A stretch of 64,000 nt of DNA from Gracilinema caldarium DSM 7334. Lineage in GTDB: Bacteria; Spirochaetota; Spirochaetia; Treponematales; Breznakiellaceae. Location: positions 496,001 to 560,000 of the forward strand of contig NC_015732.1 of NCBI RefSeq assembly GCF_000219725.1. The letters run 5' to 3'. Shown one piece after another: positions 42,679 to 51,890 of the stretch; position 1 is the first letter of the stretch; every line of letters starts with the position of its first letter. Below the pieces are notes generated by a model. It was not told the origin of the DNA. It worked only from the letters and a program-made list of their open reading frames with translations, and did no database searches. The position numbers and the translations under genes were made by a program.

Positions 42679-44483
42679 TTCGTTTCTTCCTCCAGAGTGT
42701 GAATCAGTGTTTCCAGTTCGGTGACCCGTTCGGCGATAAGATTGATGCCATTTTGCCAGAATTCGGGGCCTTCCAGGTTAAAGCCCGCGGCCCGGCCTAC
42801 ATCTTCTGCACTGGCCCGGCCGGTGAGTCTCAGAATTTCCTTGTAGGTTCCTGCAAAGGAGCTTCCCTGTTCCCGGGCGCGGGAATAGAGGCCCAGTGCA
42901 AAGAGCTGACCAAAGGCGTAGGGGAAATTATAGAAGGCTAAACCGGTGCTGTAATAATGGCTTTTTACAGCCCACATGTAGGGATGCAGAAGCTCGGCAT
43001 CGAGACCATCCCCATAGGTAGCAAGCTGGGCTTCTTTCATCAATCTGCAGAATTCTTCCGGCGAAAGTTCGCCCTGTTCCCGTCGTTCAAAGACGGCCCG
43101 TTCAAAGTAGAACCGGGACAGAATGTCTACGATAATTTGGCAGGCATCCTTTAGACTGCCTTCTATCAGGCTGAGCCGTTCCTGGTTCGAAGATGTTTTT
43201 AAGGCCCCTTCCAGAATGATGGTTTCTGCAAAGGTGCTGGCAGTTTCTGCCAGGGTCATGGGATAGGCGGTGAGGGTGCTGGGCAGGTCCTTAATAACTT
43301 CGTGATGCCAGGCGTGGCCTAATTCATGGGCTACGGTGGTTACCGAATCGAAGGAACCTTCGAAGTTGCAGAGTATCCGGGATTCCTTTGCCAGGGGGAA
43401 ATCGGTACAGTAGGCACCGCCGACTTTTCCTTCCCGACCTTCGGCGTCTATCCATGAAAAAGTAAAGGCGTGGCGGGCAAAATTACCCATGGCAGGGTCA
43501 AAGGCGGAGAATTTGTCTATTATAAAGTCCCGGCTTTCTTCCCAAGTCCATTTCCGGCTTGCGGTCCCTACCGGGGCAAAGAGGTCGTAAAAGGCGCATT
43601 TTTCTATGCGGAGGATGCGGGCTTTTGCTTTCAGGTACCGGCGGAAGAGGGGCAGGGATTGCTCCATAACGGAAATGAGGGCATCCAAAGTTTTCCGGCT
43701 GATCCGCGACTGGTAGGCGGCCTTATCCAGGGCGGACTGCCAGCCCCGGCGCTTGTCCACCGTAATGGCAAAACCCTTAACCCCATTGAGGGAGGCGGCC
43801 AGGGGAATTTCCATGGACGCCCAGGCAGAGAGCTCTGCCTTATAGGCCCGTTCCCGGATGGACCGGTCGGGATCGTGGGCCAGGTCCCGCAGGGCGATGA
43901 CGGTTTTCTTTTCGCCGGTGGCCGGATCCCATACCGCACTTACCGTCGAAGAAATGGCTTCCTGAAGCCGGCTCCAGGCATCGCCGCCGCTCCGGGCCAG
44001 GTCGTTGGCGAGGTCTTCCAGTTCCGGGGACATCTGGTACTTGGCCCGCTTCAGGGCATCGGTAAGGAAGAAGCGGTATTCGGCCAGGTTCGGATCAGTG
44101 GCTATCAGGTTCTGCACCAGCTCTGCCTGTTCGGCAAGGCGGGATCGCAGGATTACCGCCGCCTTTCCCAGGGGAAGGGCGAGGGCTTCCAGGGCATTAA
44201 TTTCATTCAAGGCCCGGGAATTGCGGGTGTCGGTGGTATACACCGCTGAGGCATAGGCTTCCAGGTTTTCTGCCAGGTCAGCGGTATCTTCGTAGCTGTG
44301 GATCCAGCTTAGGATGAGATGCCCTGCCTGGGTCTTGTCCTGGGGCCAGGGCTGTTCAAGCTGGGTGAGCAGTTTGTTTGCATGCTCTGCCAAAAGTTCC
44401 TTGTCCCGGATATATTCTGGGGCATCAAAAGATGTGTACACGCTGGCCAAATTCCAGCGGGGAAGTTTAGAACCAGCGCTCAT
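42675..44483 (-). CDS. pepF: Oligoendopeptidase F-family M3 metallopeptidase
   Basis: 603 residues from the Met at 44483, chosen for GGAGG 6 nt upstream; an earlier start would overlap ndk further. Zinc motif HELGH at about 379-383 (VAHELGHAWHH), with the downstream Glu in ETASTFAET near 410. Cytoplasmic peptidase cutting short peptides. Its start overlaps ndk by 17 nt. Confidence 0.95.
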   Translation of the reverse strand: MSAGSKLPRWNLASVYTSFDAPEYIRDKELLAEHANKLLTQLEQPWPQDKTQAGHLILSWIHSYEDTADLAENLEAYASAVYTTDTRNSRALNEINALEALALPLGKAAVILRSRLAEQAELVQNLIATDPNLAEYRFFLTDALKRAKYQMSPELEDLANDLARSGGDAWSRLQEAISSTVSAVWDPATGEKKTVIALRDLAHDPDRSIRERAYKAELSAWASMEIPLAASLNGVKGFAITVDKRRGWQSALDKAAYQSRISRKTLDALISVMEQSLPLFRRYLKAKARILRIEKCAFYDLFAPVGTASRKWTWEESRDFIIDKFSAFDPAMGNFARHAFTFSWIDAEGREGKVGGAYCTDFPLAKESRILCNFEGSFDSVTTVAHELGHAWHHEVIKDLPSTLTAYPMTLAETASTFAETIILEGALKTSSNQERLSLIEGSLKDACQIIVDILSRFYFERAVFERREQGELSPEEFCRLMKEAQLATYGDGLDAELLHPYMWAVKSHYYSTGLAFYNFPYAFGQLFALGLYSRAREQGSSFAGTYKEILRLTGRASAEDVGRAAGFNLEGPEFWQNGINLIAERVTELETLIHTLEEETK

Positions 44484-44910
44484 TGCCATCCTCCCAATCG
44501 ATAAGTTCCTGTTCTTTAAAGAATAGGTTGATTTCCCGTTCTGCACTGGCCGGGGAGTCTGAAGCATGAACAATATTCAGCCTGGTTTGATAGGCAAAGT
44601 CACCCCGGATGGTGCCGGGCTGAGCATTGGTTACGTCCGTTGGTCCCACAAGGCGCCGCACCGTGGCGATGACTCCATCACCCTGCAGTACCATGGCTAC
44701 CACGGGGCCTGAGAGGGTATAGGAGACCAATTTTTCGTAAAATTCCTTACCCACATGTTCCTTGTAGTGGGCTTCCACCAGACTGCGGTCCATTTGCATG
44801 AGTTTTAATCCAACAATTTTAAGTCCCTTCCGTTCAAAGCGGGAGAGCACTTCTCCAACAATACGGCGCTGTAATACGCCGGGTTTCAGCATGGCAAAGG
44901 TGCGTTCCAT
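44467..44910 (-). CDS. ndk: Nucleoside diphosphate kinase
   Basis: 147 residues. Seen: ERTFAMLKPGVLQR start and active-site His in LNIVHASDSP near 117. It balances NTP pools. ndk, pepF, gpsA and ffh form one minus-strand run with overlaps. Confidence 0.97.
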   Translation of the reverse strand: MERTFAMLKPGVLQRRIVGEVLSRFERKGLKIVGLKLMQMDRSLVEAHYKEHVGKEFYEKLVSYTLSGPVVAMVLQGDGVIATVRRLVGPTDVTNAQPGTIRGDFAYQTRLNIVHASDSPASAEREINLFFKEQELIDWEDGNERWF

Positions 44911-44945
44911 AATGGTTGTACTATATCAATAATGAGCGGCCTCGG

Positions 44946-45746
44946 CTACTCTTTGTAGGATACGGAATAGAGACAGAGCCCTTTTGCTGGGGCTGGTTCC
45001 GGGGCGAGGGAACGATTTTTTGCTTCCAGGAGGGCGGCCACGCCGGTGGGGGACATAGTGCCGAGGCCGGCCTGGACCAGCACCATGGTCATGATACGGA
45101 CCTGGTTCCAGAGAAAGCTGTCGGCGGTGTAGTAGATATGTAGCTCAGGGACTGCCCATTCAAAATGGATATCAGTTATGGTTCTCACCCGGTTCGACTT
45201 TGATTTATCCGCGGTGAAGCTTGTAAAGTCATGGGTTCCCTGTAACAAGGCGGCGGCCTGTTTCATGGTCTCCAGGTTCAGCTTTTCCGGGATGTTCCAG
45301 GTATAGGCCGCTCTGAAGGGATTTCCCACTGGGCCGCAGATGATGCTGTAGCGGTAGGTGCGGCTTGTGGCATGGTAGCGGGCATGGAACCGGTCCGGGG
45401 CAGGGGTTATGGACTTAATGGCTATGTCAGAGGGAAGCTCGGTGTTGACCGCCGAGAGCAGGGCCTCCAGGGAGACTGATGCGGGCAGTATGGCGCTTGC
45501 GGCTTGTCCTTCCGCATGAACCCCCGCATCGGTGCGGCCGGCTCCGGCAAGCTGCAGGTCTGCCTCGGTGTACGTACCGGGGTGTATTGCCCCGCCTGAA
45601 GCACGGGGGAGGGCGGTGATGAGGGTCTGCTCCAGCACTCCCTGGACGGTCCGGCCGTTGCCTTTTTGCCAGCCCTTAAAGCGGGTTCCATCGTAAGCTA
45701 CGATGAGCTTCACCCATCGGCGGGACGCAGGCTTGCGGGAATTCAT
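44946..45746 (-). CDS. truA: tRNA pseudouridine synthase A
   Basis: 266 residues. KLIVAYDGTRFKGWQ start, catalytic Asp in AGAGRTDAGVHA near 73, and RTYRYSI. Makes pseudouridine at tRNA positions 38-40. Its start shares one base with the trpS stop (TAATG). Confidence 0.97.
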   Translation of the reverse strand: MNSRKPASRRWVKLIVAYDGTRFKGWQKGNGRTVQGVLEQTLITALPRASGGAIHPGTYTEADLQLAGAGRTDAGVHAEGQAASAILPASVSLEALLSAVNTELPSDIAIKSITPAPDRFHARYHATSRTYRYSIICGPVGNPFRAAYTWNIPEKLNLETMKQAAALLQGTHDFTSFTADKSKSNRVRTITDIHFEWAVPELHIYYTADSFLWNQVRIMTMVLVQAGLGTMSPTGVAALLEAKNRSLAPEPAPAKGLCLYSVSYKE

Positions 45747-46747
45747 TACAGGTCGATGCCGATGGCCTTGCGAAGTCGGGCTATTGTTTTGCTTGCAATA
45801 GCCCGGGCTTTTTCAGCGCCTTCTTGTAGGGTCTTGTTCAAACCTGCGGGATCGGCGATAAGGGCTTCGAAGCGTTCGCGCATGGGGGCTAGTTCCCGGT
45901 TGACCACCTGGAAGAGGGCCTCCTTGGCCTCTCCCCAGCCCATGCCCCCTGCCCGGTATCGTTGTGCCAGGGCATCCTGTTCTTCCTTGGTAGCAAAAAG
46001 TTTATAGAGGGCAAATATCTGACAGGTGTCGGGATTTTTCGGTTCTTCTACGGTCTGGGAATTGGTTACGATCCGCATGATGAGCTTGCGGAGCTGTTTT
46101 TCCGGTGCGAAGAGGGGAATGGTATTGTTGTAGCTTTTACTCATCTTTCGGCCATCTAAGCCGGGGATAACTGCCACCGATTCCTGTATAAGGGCCTGGG
46201 GAATGACGAGGAGATCCTTTTTATAGTTAAAGTTGATGGCCTGAGCGATGTCCTGGGCCATTTCGACATGCTGAACCTGATCTTTTCCCACGGGGACCAC
46301 ATCGGTGTCGAACAGCAATATATCCGCCGCCATGAGCACCGGGTAGGTGTAGAGCCCCATATTGATGCCCGCATCGGGGTCTTCTCCCTTTTCATTATTC
46401 GCCTGGACAGCGGCCTTATATGCGTGAGCCCGATTCATGAGCCCCTTGGCGGTAAAGGCCATCAATATGGTAGAAAGCTCAAAGGTCTCGGGGACTGAAC
46501 TTTGCCGGTAGAATACCACTTTTTCTGGGTCGAGCCCTGCGGCGAGCCAGCCTGCGGCGACTTCCCTGATATAGGTAGCCAGTTCCTTGCTGTCCTTGAC
46601 CGAATTTAAGGCATGATAGTCCGCTATGAAATACCGGGCATCATAGTCCTTTGCCAGTTCCAATGCTGGTTTGATGGCCCCGAAATAGTTGCCTATATGT
46701 AAAGATCCGGTGGGTTTTATACCGGTAAGGGAAATTTTTCTCATCAT
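45746..46747 (-). CDS. trpS: Tryptophanyl-tRNA synthetase
   Basis: 333 residues from the ATG at 46747, chosen for GAGGAG 6 nt before it (the next codon is also ATG). Class I motifs: GSLHIGNYFG (HIGH) near residue 17 and KMSKS near 203. A leader of about 95 nt contains two small hairpins. Confidence 0.96.
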   Translation of the reverse strand: MMRKISLTGIKPTGSLHIGNYFGAIKPALELAKDYDARYFIADYHALNSVKDSKELATYIREVAAGWLAAGLDPEKVVFYRQSSVPETFELSTILMAFTAKGLMNRAHAYKAAVQANNEKGEDPDAGINMGLYTYPVLMAADILLFDTDVVPVGKDQVQHVEMAQDIAQAINFNYKKDLLVIPQALIQESVAVIPGLDGRKMSKSYNNTIPLFAPEKQLRKLIMRIVTNSQTVEEPKNPDTCQIFALYKLFATKEEQDALAQRYRAGGMGWGEAKEALFQVVNRELAPMRERFEALIADPAGLNKTLQEGAEKARAIASKTIARLRKAIGIDL

Positions 46748-46848
46748 CCTACTCCTCTCGAATGTTCTATAAATACGTATATTGCGATGGTTTTGCAATA
46801 TCGGAATCCGGAAATGTCCGGCCGTTGGGCTCTCCGGGATTAAAGTTC

Positions 46849-46877
46849 ATTATACTGTTCAGCTCTGGTCAGAACAA
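46849..46877 (-). promoter_or_regulatory. trpS promoter
   Basis: Minus strand TTGTTC (46877-46872), 17 nt, TATAAT (46854-46849). Leader about 95 nt with ATATTGC/GCAATAT and CCGG/CCGG hairpins. Confidence 0.5.
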
Positions 46878-46928
46878 GGTTTGCTGGGGAAAATACCCCT
46901 TCATGATACTGGGTGTTTTACAGCCGGC

Positions 46929-47486
46929 CTATAACTCAAGCTCCCGCACGGTAAGGTTTCCTAGGACTCCGGGGCTTACGGTCCAGAACCGGATTTCGAA
47001 CCATTTCCCTGGCGGACAGGTGATGGTGGCAAAGGTGGGCCCCTGGGGATTCCGGGGCTTACCGAGACTGCCCGGGTTCAGTACGAGGCGGTGGTCCAGT
47101 TCCTCCCAATAGGGTCGATGAATGTGGCCAAAGAGGATGGCATCCACTTCTTCCATGGCGGCCACCCTGAGGAGGGTATCCAGACTGTCGTGGACCCCCT
47201 GGATATGACCGTGGGTGAGAAACAAGCGTTTATCGGCAAATTGTACTGTTTGTTGTAATGGCAGGTGGTGTTCAAAGTCCCCATTACCCCGTACCAGGGT
47301 CCATGCAGGCCGGTAGCCCACCCGTTCCGCCACTATCGGCAGGTCCGCCGCTCCGTCTCCCAGAAAGGCGAGATGGGTAATATCCTTGCGGTTTTTTGCC
47401 CAGTTCAGAACTGCCGCAAGATTTTGAAGTACTCCATGGGTGTCGGAAAGAACCAGCAAAGTAGGGGCAGTAAGACCAGAAGCCAT
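46929..47486 (-). CDS. yfcE: YfcE/MJ0936-type metallophosphodiesterase
   Basis: 185 residues from ATG 47486. Metal-binding motifs of the calcineurin-like fold: VLSDTHG, GDGAAD, RGNGD, LTHGH and FGHIHRP, in order. Small cytoplasmic phosphodiesterases of this kind act on cyclic or small phosphodiesters; the natural substrate is unknown. The start was chosen because the promoter -10 is only 6 nt upstream of it; no ribosome site is seen, so the mRNA is probably leaderless. Divergent from the DUF3798-type gene. Confidence 0.93.
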   Translation of the reverse strand: MASGLTAPTLLVLSDTHGVLQNLAAVLNWAKNRKDITHLAFLGDGAADLPIVAERVGYRPAWTLVRGNGDFEHHLPLQQTVQFADKRLFLTHGHIQGVHDSLDTLLRVAAMEEVDAILFGHIHRPYWEELDHRLVLNPGSLGKPRNPQGPTFATITCPPGKWFEIRFWTVSPGVLGNLTVRELEL

Positions 47487-47492
47487 AGGGGA

Positions 47493-47521
47493 ATTATAGA
47501 GGGCTTTGTATCGATTTTCAA
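47493..47521 (-). promoter_or_regulatory. yfcE promoter giving a leaderless mRNA
   Basis: Minus strand TTGAAA (47521-47516), 17 nt, perfect TATAAT (47498-47493), then TCCCCT and ATG. The expected start falls on the A of the ATG. Confidence 0.75.
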
Positions 47522-47531
47522 TCGGTTTGTC

Positions 47532-47559
47532 TTGACTGCTTTTCAAAGAGGATTACAAT
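47532..47559 (+). promoter_or_regulatory. Promoter of the DUF3798-type gene
   Basis: TTGACT (47532-47537), 16 nt, TACAAT (47554-47559). Its -35 is 10 nt from the -35 of the divergent yfcE promoter, so the two may share a control site. Confidence 0.65.
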
Positions 47560-47637
47560 GAAAAAGGCTCTCGTTTGGTTTTTCTGTAAACTGCTGTTTG
47601 CAGAAGGGCCAAGATGTTATTCAGCCAAGGAGGTTCT

Positions 47638-48852
47638 ATGAAAAAGATGACGAAGCTCACCGCCCTGTCGTTGGCGCTGATCTTCACCCTGGGCAGTGCA
47701 AGCCTTTTTGCACAGGCTAAAGCAAAGTTCCATATCGGTGTGGTAACCGGTACGGTATCCCAGTCAGAGGATGATCTGCGGGGTGCGGAACGTCTCATTC
47801 AGGATTATGGTTCAGTTAAGACCGGAGGAATGATTCAACATATCACTTATCCTGATGACTTTATGTCCCAGCAGGAAACCTATATTTCTTCCGTCGTTGC
47901 CCTGGCCGATGATCCTCTCATGAAGGCCATCATTGTAAACCAGGCAATTCCCGGCACCACCGAAGCCTTTAAGCGGGTTCGGGCAAAACGGCCCGACATT
48001 CTCCTTTTGGCCGGTGAACCCCACGAAGATCCCCTGGTTATTCAGAGTGCCGCTGATCTGGCGCTGTCTGCAGACTTTGTGTCCCGGGGTTACCTTATTC
48101 CCTGGGCGGCCAAACAGCTGGGAGCCAAGTCCTTCGTACACATCTCCTTTGCACGGCACATGAGCTATGAGTCCCTGGGCCGCCGTCGGGCTATAATGGA
48201 AGAAGCCTGTAAAGATCTGGGGATTAAGTTCTATTTTGAAACCGCTCCCGATCCTACCGGTGATATCGGTATGCCCGGTGCACAGCAGTTCATGCTGGAA
48301 AAGGTCCCCCAGTGGATCGAAAAATACGGCAAGGATGCGGCCTTCTTCTGCACCAACGATGGCGAGACCGAACCTCTGCTGAAACAGATGCTGGCCTATG
48401 GTGGTATCTTTGTAGAAGCGGATCTTCCCTCTCCGTTAATGGGTTACCCGGGAGCCCTTGGGCTGGATCTTTCCAAGGAAGCAGGTAACTTCCCGGCTAT
48501 TCTTAAAAAGGTTGAAGAAGCGGTTATCGCAAAGGGTGGCAAGGGGCGCTTCGGTACCTGGGCTTTCTCTTATGGGTATACCCTCACCGCCGGCCTTGGC
48601 GAATTTGCCAAGAATGTTATCGAAGGAAAGGCTAAAAAAGACAGCCTTAAGGATGTCTTTGCCGCCCTGGGTAAATTTACCCCCGGTGCAAAATGGAATG
48701 GCGCCTACTATGTTGATATGGGAACCGGTGTCCGGGCCAAGAACCAGGTCCTGATCTATATGGATACCTATATCTTCGGTAAGGGCTTCCTCCCCACTAC
48801 CGCCCAAACAGTTCCGGAAAAGTATTATAAAATCCAGATGAAGAAACAGTAA
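47638..48852 (+). CDS. Exported DUF3798-type substrate-binding-like protein
   Basis: 404 residues from ATG 47638 with AAGGAGG 5 nt before it. Signal peptide at 1-25 (LTALSLALIFTLGSASLFA), no lipobox. The body has a periplasmic-binding-like pattern (HIGVVTGTVSQSEDD, KAIIVNQAIPGT, DAAFFCTNDGETEPL). The DUF3798 match is from memory. No ABC transporter gene is adjacent. Strong ribosome site, own promoter and clear terminator suggest an abundant single-gene product. Confidence 0.85.
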   Translation: MKKMTKLTALSLALIFTLGSASLFAQAKAKFHIGVVTGTVSQSEDDLRGAERLIQDYGSVKTGGMIQHITYPDDFMSQQETYISSVVALADDPLMKAIIVNQAIPGTTEAFKRVRAKRPDILLLAGEPHEDPLVIQSAADLALSADFVSRGYLIPWAAKQLGAKSFVHISFARHMSYESLGRRRAIMEEACKDLGIKFYFETAPDPTGDIGMPGAQQFMLEKVPQWIEKYGKDAAFFCTNDGETEPLLKQMLAYGGIFVEADLPSPLMGYPGALGLDLSKEAGNFPAILKKVEEAVIAKGGKGRFGTWAFSYGYTLTAGLGEFAKNVIEGKAKKDSLKDVFAALGKFTPGAKWNGAYYVDMGTGVRAKNQVLIYMDTYIFGKGFLPTTAQTVPEKYYKIQMKKQ

Positions 48853-48867
48853 TATTCGGAAAAAACT

Positions 48868-48902
48868 GGGAAGCGCTTAAAAGCGTTTCCCGGTATTTTT
48901 TT
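48868..48902 (+). terminator. Rho-independent terminator after the DUF3798-type gene
   Basis: GGGAAGCGCTT pairs with AAGCGTTTCCC (one G-U) followed after 4 nt by seven T. Confidence 0.9.
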
Positions 48903-48943
48903 GTCCTGTCGGAGGCTTTGTTCCTGCACCAGGGCAGACCTTC

Positions 48944-50068
48944 CTACACTTCCGTTACAAGCACCGCCTTATCATCATCTGACTGGCCGAGAAGGGCAAA
49001 TTTGTTTACCAGTTCTTGTGGCAGGGATGGGAGGTCTGTATTTTTTAATTCATCTGCAAACTGTTCAAGAAGGGACAATGAATCGACCCAGCTCTTTGTT
49101 TTTCCTGTTTTTGGGTCATGAAATTCCAAAAGGCCATCGGTGCAAAGGATGAACCGGTCACCCGGGGCAATATCGAGGGTTTCTGTGTGATACTGGACCC
49201 CTTCGAGCATTGCCACGGGAGGATTTTTGGTCTGCAATTGCTGGATCGTCCCCTTGGTTGGAATATACAGTATAGGTGGGTGTCCTGCGGTAAGATAAAT
49301 TGCCTTACGGGAGCGGCGGTTAATTTTCAAGGCTGCTGCGGTAAGGTATGTATCCTGACAGACCGTCTGGGTAAGTATATCCCCTAGGTATCCAAAGGCC
49401 TCTTCCATAGTATAGGTGGGGTTTGAAAATTGTTTAAGCAGGACTTTCACTGCCGGAGTGATAAAGCTGGTTTTTACATCATGCCCTGCTACATCGACAA
49501 TCATATAAAAGTAAATATCTTCGGCAAGCTGCTCTACTTCGTAAAAGTCACCTCCCGCTTCGTGAAGCGACTGGTAATAGACAGAAAAATGGGCATCCGG
49601 TAAATCTTTGGGTTGTAAGAGGAGGGCCTGCTGGGCCGCCTTTATCTGCCCCAGGCTTTCAATTTTGCTCTGGAGGAGATCCCGGTTTGCCATGCTGAGC
49701 CGGATATGGACCCGGATCCGGGCTTTTATCTCTGCGGGGTTGGCAGACTTGACAATATAATCCACCGCTCCCAGCTCAAAGGCTTTAATCTTTGACTGTT
49801 GGTCATCCATACTGGTGAGCATGATCACCGGAGTCCAGGCCATCGCCGGATCGGCCTTGAGGTGCCGCAAGGTTTCAAATCCATCAATTCCGCCCATGAC
49901 CACATCTAAGAGGATCAGCATGGGCCGCTGTTTCTGAACCATGGCAAGGCATGCCTCGCCGCTCGGGGCTTCCCAGACCTCATAGCCCTCTTCGTCCAGA
50001 ATATAGTGGAGATAGCTGCGATTCACCGTGGAATCATCGACAATCAAGACCGAATAGATGGTGTCCAT
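48944..50068 (-). CDS. Response regulator with PP2C phosphatase output (RsbU-like)
   Basis: 374 residues. Receiver at 1-125: acidic D11-D12, phosphoryl Asp55 (LLDVVMGG), conserved Lys in VDYIVKSANP. A coiled linker (about 125-150) leads to the SpoIIE-type phosphatase: AGGDFYEV, VDVAGHDV, TDGLLEF and a final QSDDDKAVL. It probably turns a two-component signal into dephosphorylation of a STAS protein; the target could be the one at 31.6 kb (inference). Its promoter is only 9 nt from the ATG. Confidence 0.93.
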   Translation of the reverse strand: MDTIYSVLIVDDSTVNRSYLHYILDEEGYEVWEAPSGEACLAMVQKQRPMLILLDVVMGGIDGFETLRHLKADPAMAWTPVIMLTSMDDQQSKIKAFELGAVDYIVKSANPAEIKARIRVHIRLSMANRDLLQSKIESLGQIKAAQQALLLQPKDLPDAHFSVYYQSLHEAGGDFYEVEQLAEDIYFYMIVDVAGHDVKTSFITPAVKVLLKQFSNPTYTMEEAFGYLGDILTQTVCQDTYLTAAALKINRRSRKAIYLTAGHPPILYIPTKGTIQQLQTKNPPVAMLEGVQYHTETLDIAPGDRFILCTDGLLEFHDPKTGKTKSWVDSLSLLEQFADELKNTDLPSLPQELVNKFALLGQSDDDKAVLVTEV

Positions 50069-50077
50069 TACCTAATA

Positions 50078-50106
50078 ACTATAAACTGAGATGGGGAAGA
50101 ATGCAA
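50078..50106 (-). promoter_or_regulatory. Promoter of the receiver-PP2C gene, near-leaderless
   Basis: Minus strand TTGCAT (50106-50101), 17 nt, TATAGT (50083-50078), then 9 nt to the ATG, placing the start within about 1-3 nt of the coding region. Confidence 0.5.
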
Positions 50107-50191
50107 AGTTGTAATAGGGTGCTGGTTATAAATAGGTTCCCCAGATAATTTGTTGCATATAGGTACCTTTAGGCAGTACAATAATTATACC

Positions 50192-51890
50192 ATGGTAAAA
50201 TTAGAAGCAATTAAGCCAAATATTCAATTGAATGGGGTTACTCCCTTCACGGTCTGTTACGGTTGTACAAAGTAAGTGGTATGGATCCGATGCGATAGAG
50301 TTAACCTATAAGGATGTCGATGGCCGACTAGCCAACCAATTACTATATCGTTCAGATGAGGATCGTTTAGCAATTCTTTCTCAGGAGAAGCCCTGGAGTT
50401 TTACCGGTGATGGAAACCTATTTCGATTAGTTGCTGAGGCGCAGCGTATCAGATTAGCCCATCTGTATGATCCAGTTTTAGCGGTTCATACTTCCATGGT
50501 TAAACCACTGCCACACCAAATAACTGCTGTATATGAAAATATGTTACCAAAACAGCCATTACGATTTTTATTAGCCGATGATCCCGGTGCGGGAAAAACA
50601 ATAATGGCTGGTTTATTGATAAAGGAGCTTATGGTTAGGGGCGATTTAGAGCGATGTCTTGTGGTGTGTCCGGGAAATTTAGTTGAGCAATGGCAGGATG
50701 AACTCTACCATCGTTTTAATTTGCCCTTTGAAATTATGACTCGAGAAAAAATTGAAAGTGCAAAGTCGGGCAATTGGTTTTTAGAGAATGATCTTGTCAT
50801 TGCTCGTCTTGATATGCTATCCCGCAATCCAGAGCTTCAGGAAAAAATAAAGATTCCAGATTGTAGATGGGACCTGGTTGTCTGCGATGAAGCCCATAAG
50901 ATGTCTGCTACATTTTATAATAGTGAAATAAGTTATACAAAACGATTTCAATTAGGGAAACTGCTTTCTACTACGACACGGCATCTGCTTTTACTGACAG
51001 CAACTCCACACAATGGAAAAGAAGCGGATTTTCAGCTTTTTTTATCATTATTGGACCAGGATCGGTTCGAAGGAAAATTTAGGGATGGGGTACACACCAT
51101 AGATGTCCAGGACATAATGCGAAGAATGGTAAAGGAGCAATTGTTAACCTTTGAAGGTAAACCCCTTTTCCCAGAGCGCATAGCCACTACTGTACCATTT
51201 GAACTTTCAGAAGAAGAAGAAAATCTGTACGAAGCTGTAACAAGCTATGTACGGGATGAATTTAACCGGGCAGAAGGTTTGGGAAATGATAAATATAAAC
51301 GAACTGTTGGTCTTGCTCTTACAATTTTGCAACGCAGATTAGCATCTTCTCCTGAAGCTATTTACCAATCGCTTAAACGACGCAGAGAACGCCTGCAAAC
51401 AAGATTGCGGGAAATACAGGAACAACAGCGTAAAAATGCAAATTATGATTTGAACAGGTTTGAGGAAAACGAAATTTTAGATGAATTGGATGAAATAGAT
51501 GATGCTCCGGATGCAGAGGTGGAACGGTTAGAAAACACTATTCTGGATCAGGCGACTGCAGCACGGACCATACATGAGCTGGAAGCAGAAATTAGAACGC
51601 TTCAGCATTTGGAACAGCTTGCGGCAATCATCCGCCGGAGTGGCAACGATACAAAGTGGAGAGAACTCGCACATTTACTCCAATATCTTTTTTCACCAAT
51701 AGAACATGCTGACACGGAAAAGCTACCCGGTTTTCACCCTTCACCGCAAGAGAAGATTGTTATATTTACAGAACATCGGGATGCCCTTGAATATCTTCGT
51801 ATCCGAATTGGAACTCTTTTAGGCAGAAGTGAGGCCATTGTAGTAATTCATGGCGGCATGGGGCGGGAGGAGCGATTCCGAGCGGAAAAC
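50192..51890 (+). pseudogene. DISARM/SNF2-like helicase, frameshifted and truncated
   Basis: The frame from ATG 50192 begins LEAIKPNIQLNGV, as in these helicases, but breaks at 50241-50247. Removing one C there continues as the main frame (SRSVTVVQSKWYG...), which is open from 50232 for 566 codons. Seen: Walker A ADDPGAGKT, DEAHK box, TATPHNGK and VIFTEHRDAL. The protein stops in homology at IHGGMGREER, before motifs V and VI, and then reads into antisense wecA-like sequence. Family knowledge: such helicases occur in DISARM (DrmD) and related methylase-linked defence clusters. No methylase partner is present, so I regard it as dead. Confidence 0.85.

Noticed and set aside
43470-44249. 259-codon plus-strand frame inside pepF
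   Set aside because: A G+C-rich antisense shadow; pepF on the other strand has complete motifs.
47558-47641. 27-codon leader-peptide-like ORF ending in ATGA overlap with the DUF3798-type start
   Set aside because: Its ATG lies within the -10 box, upstream of the predicted transcript start, so it would not be translated from that promoter.
50232-50234. ATG 50232 as the natural start of the helicase
   Set aside because: It lacks a ribosome site, and the upstream frame encodes the family N-terminus one base out of phase.
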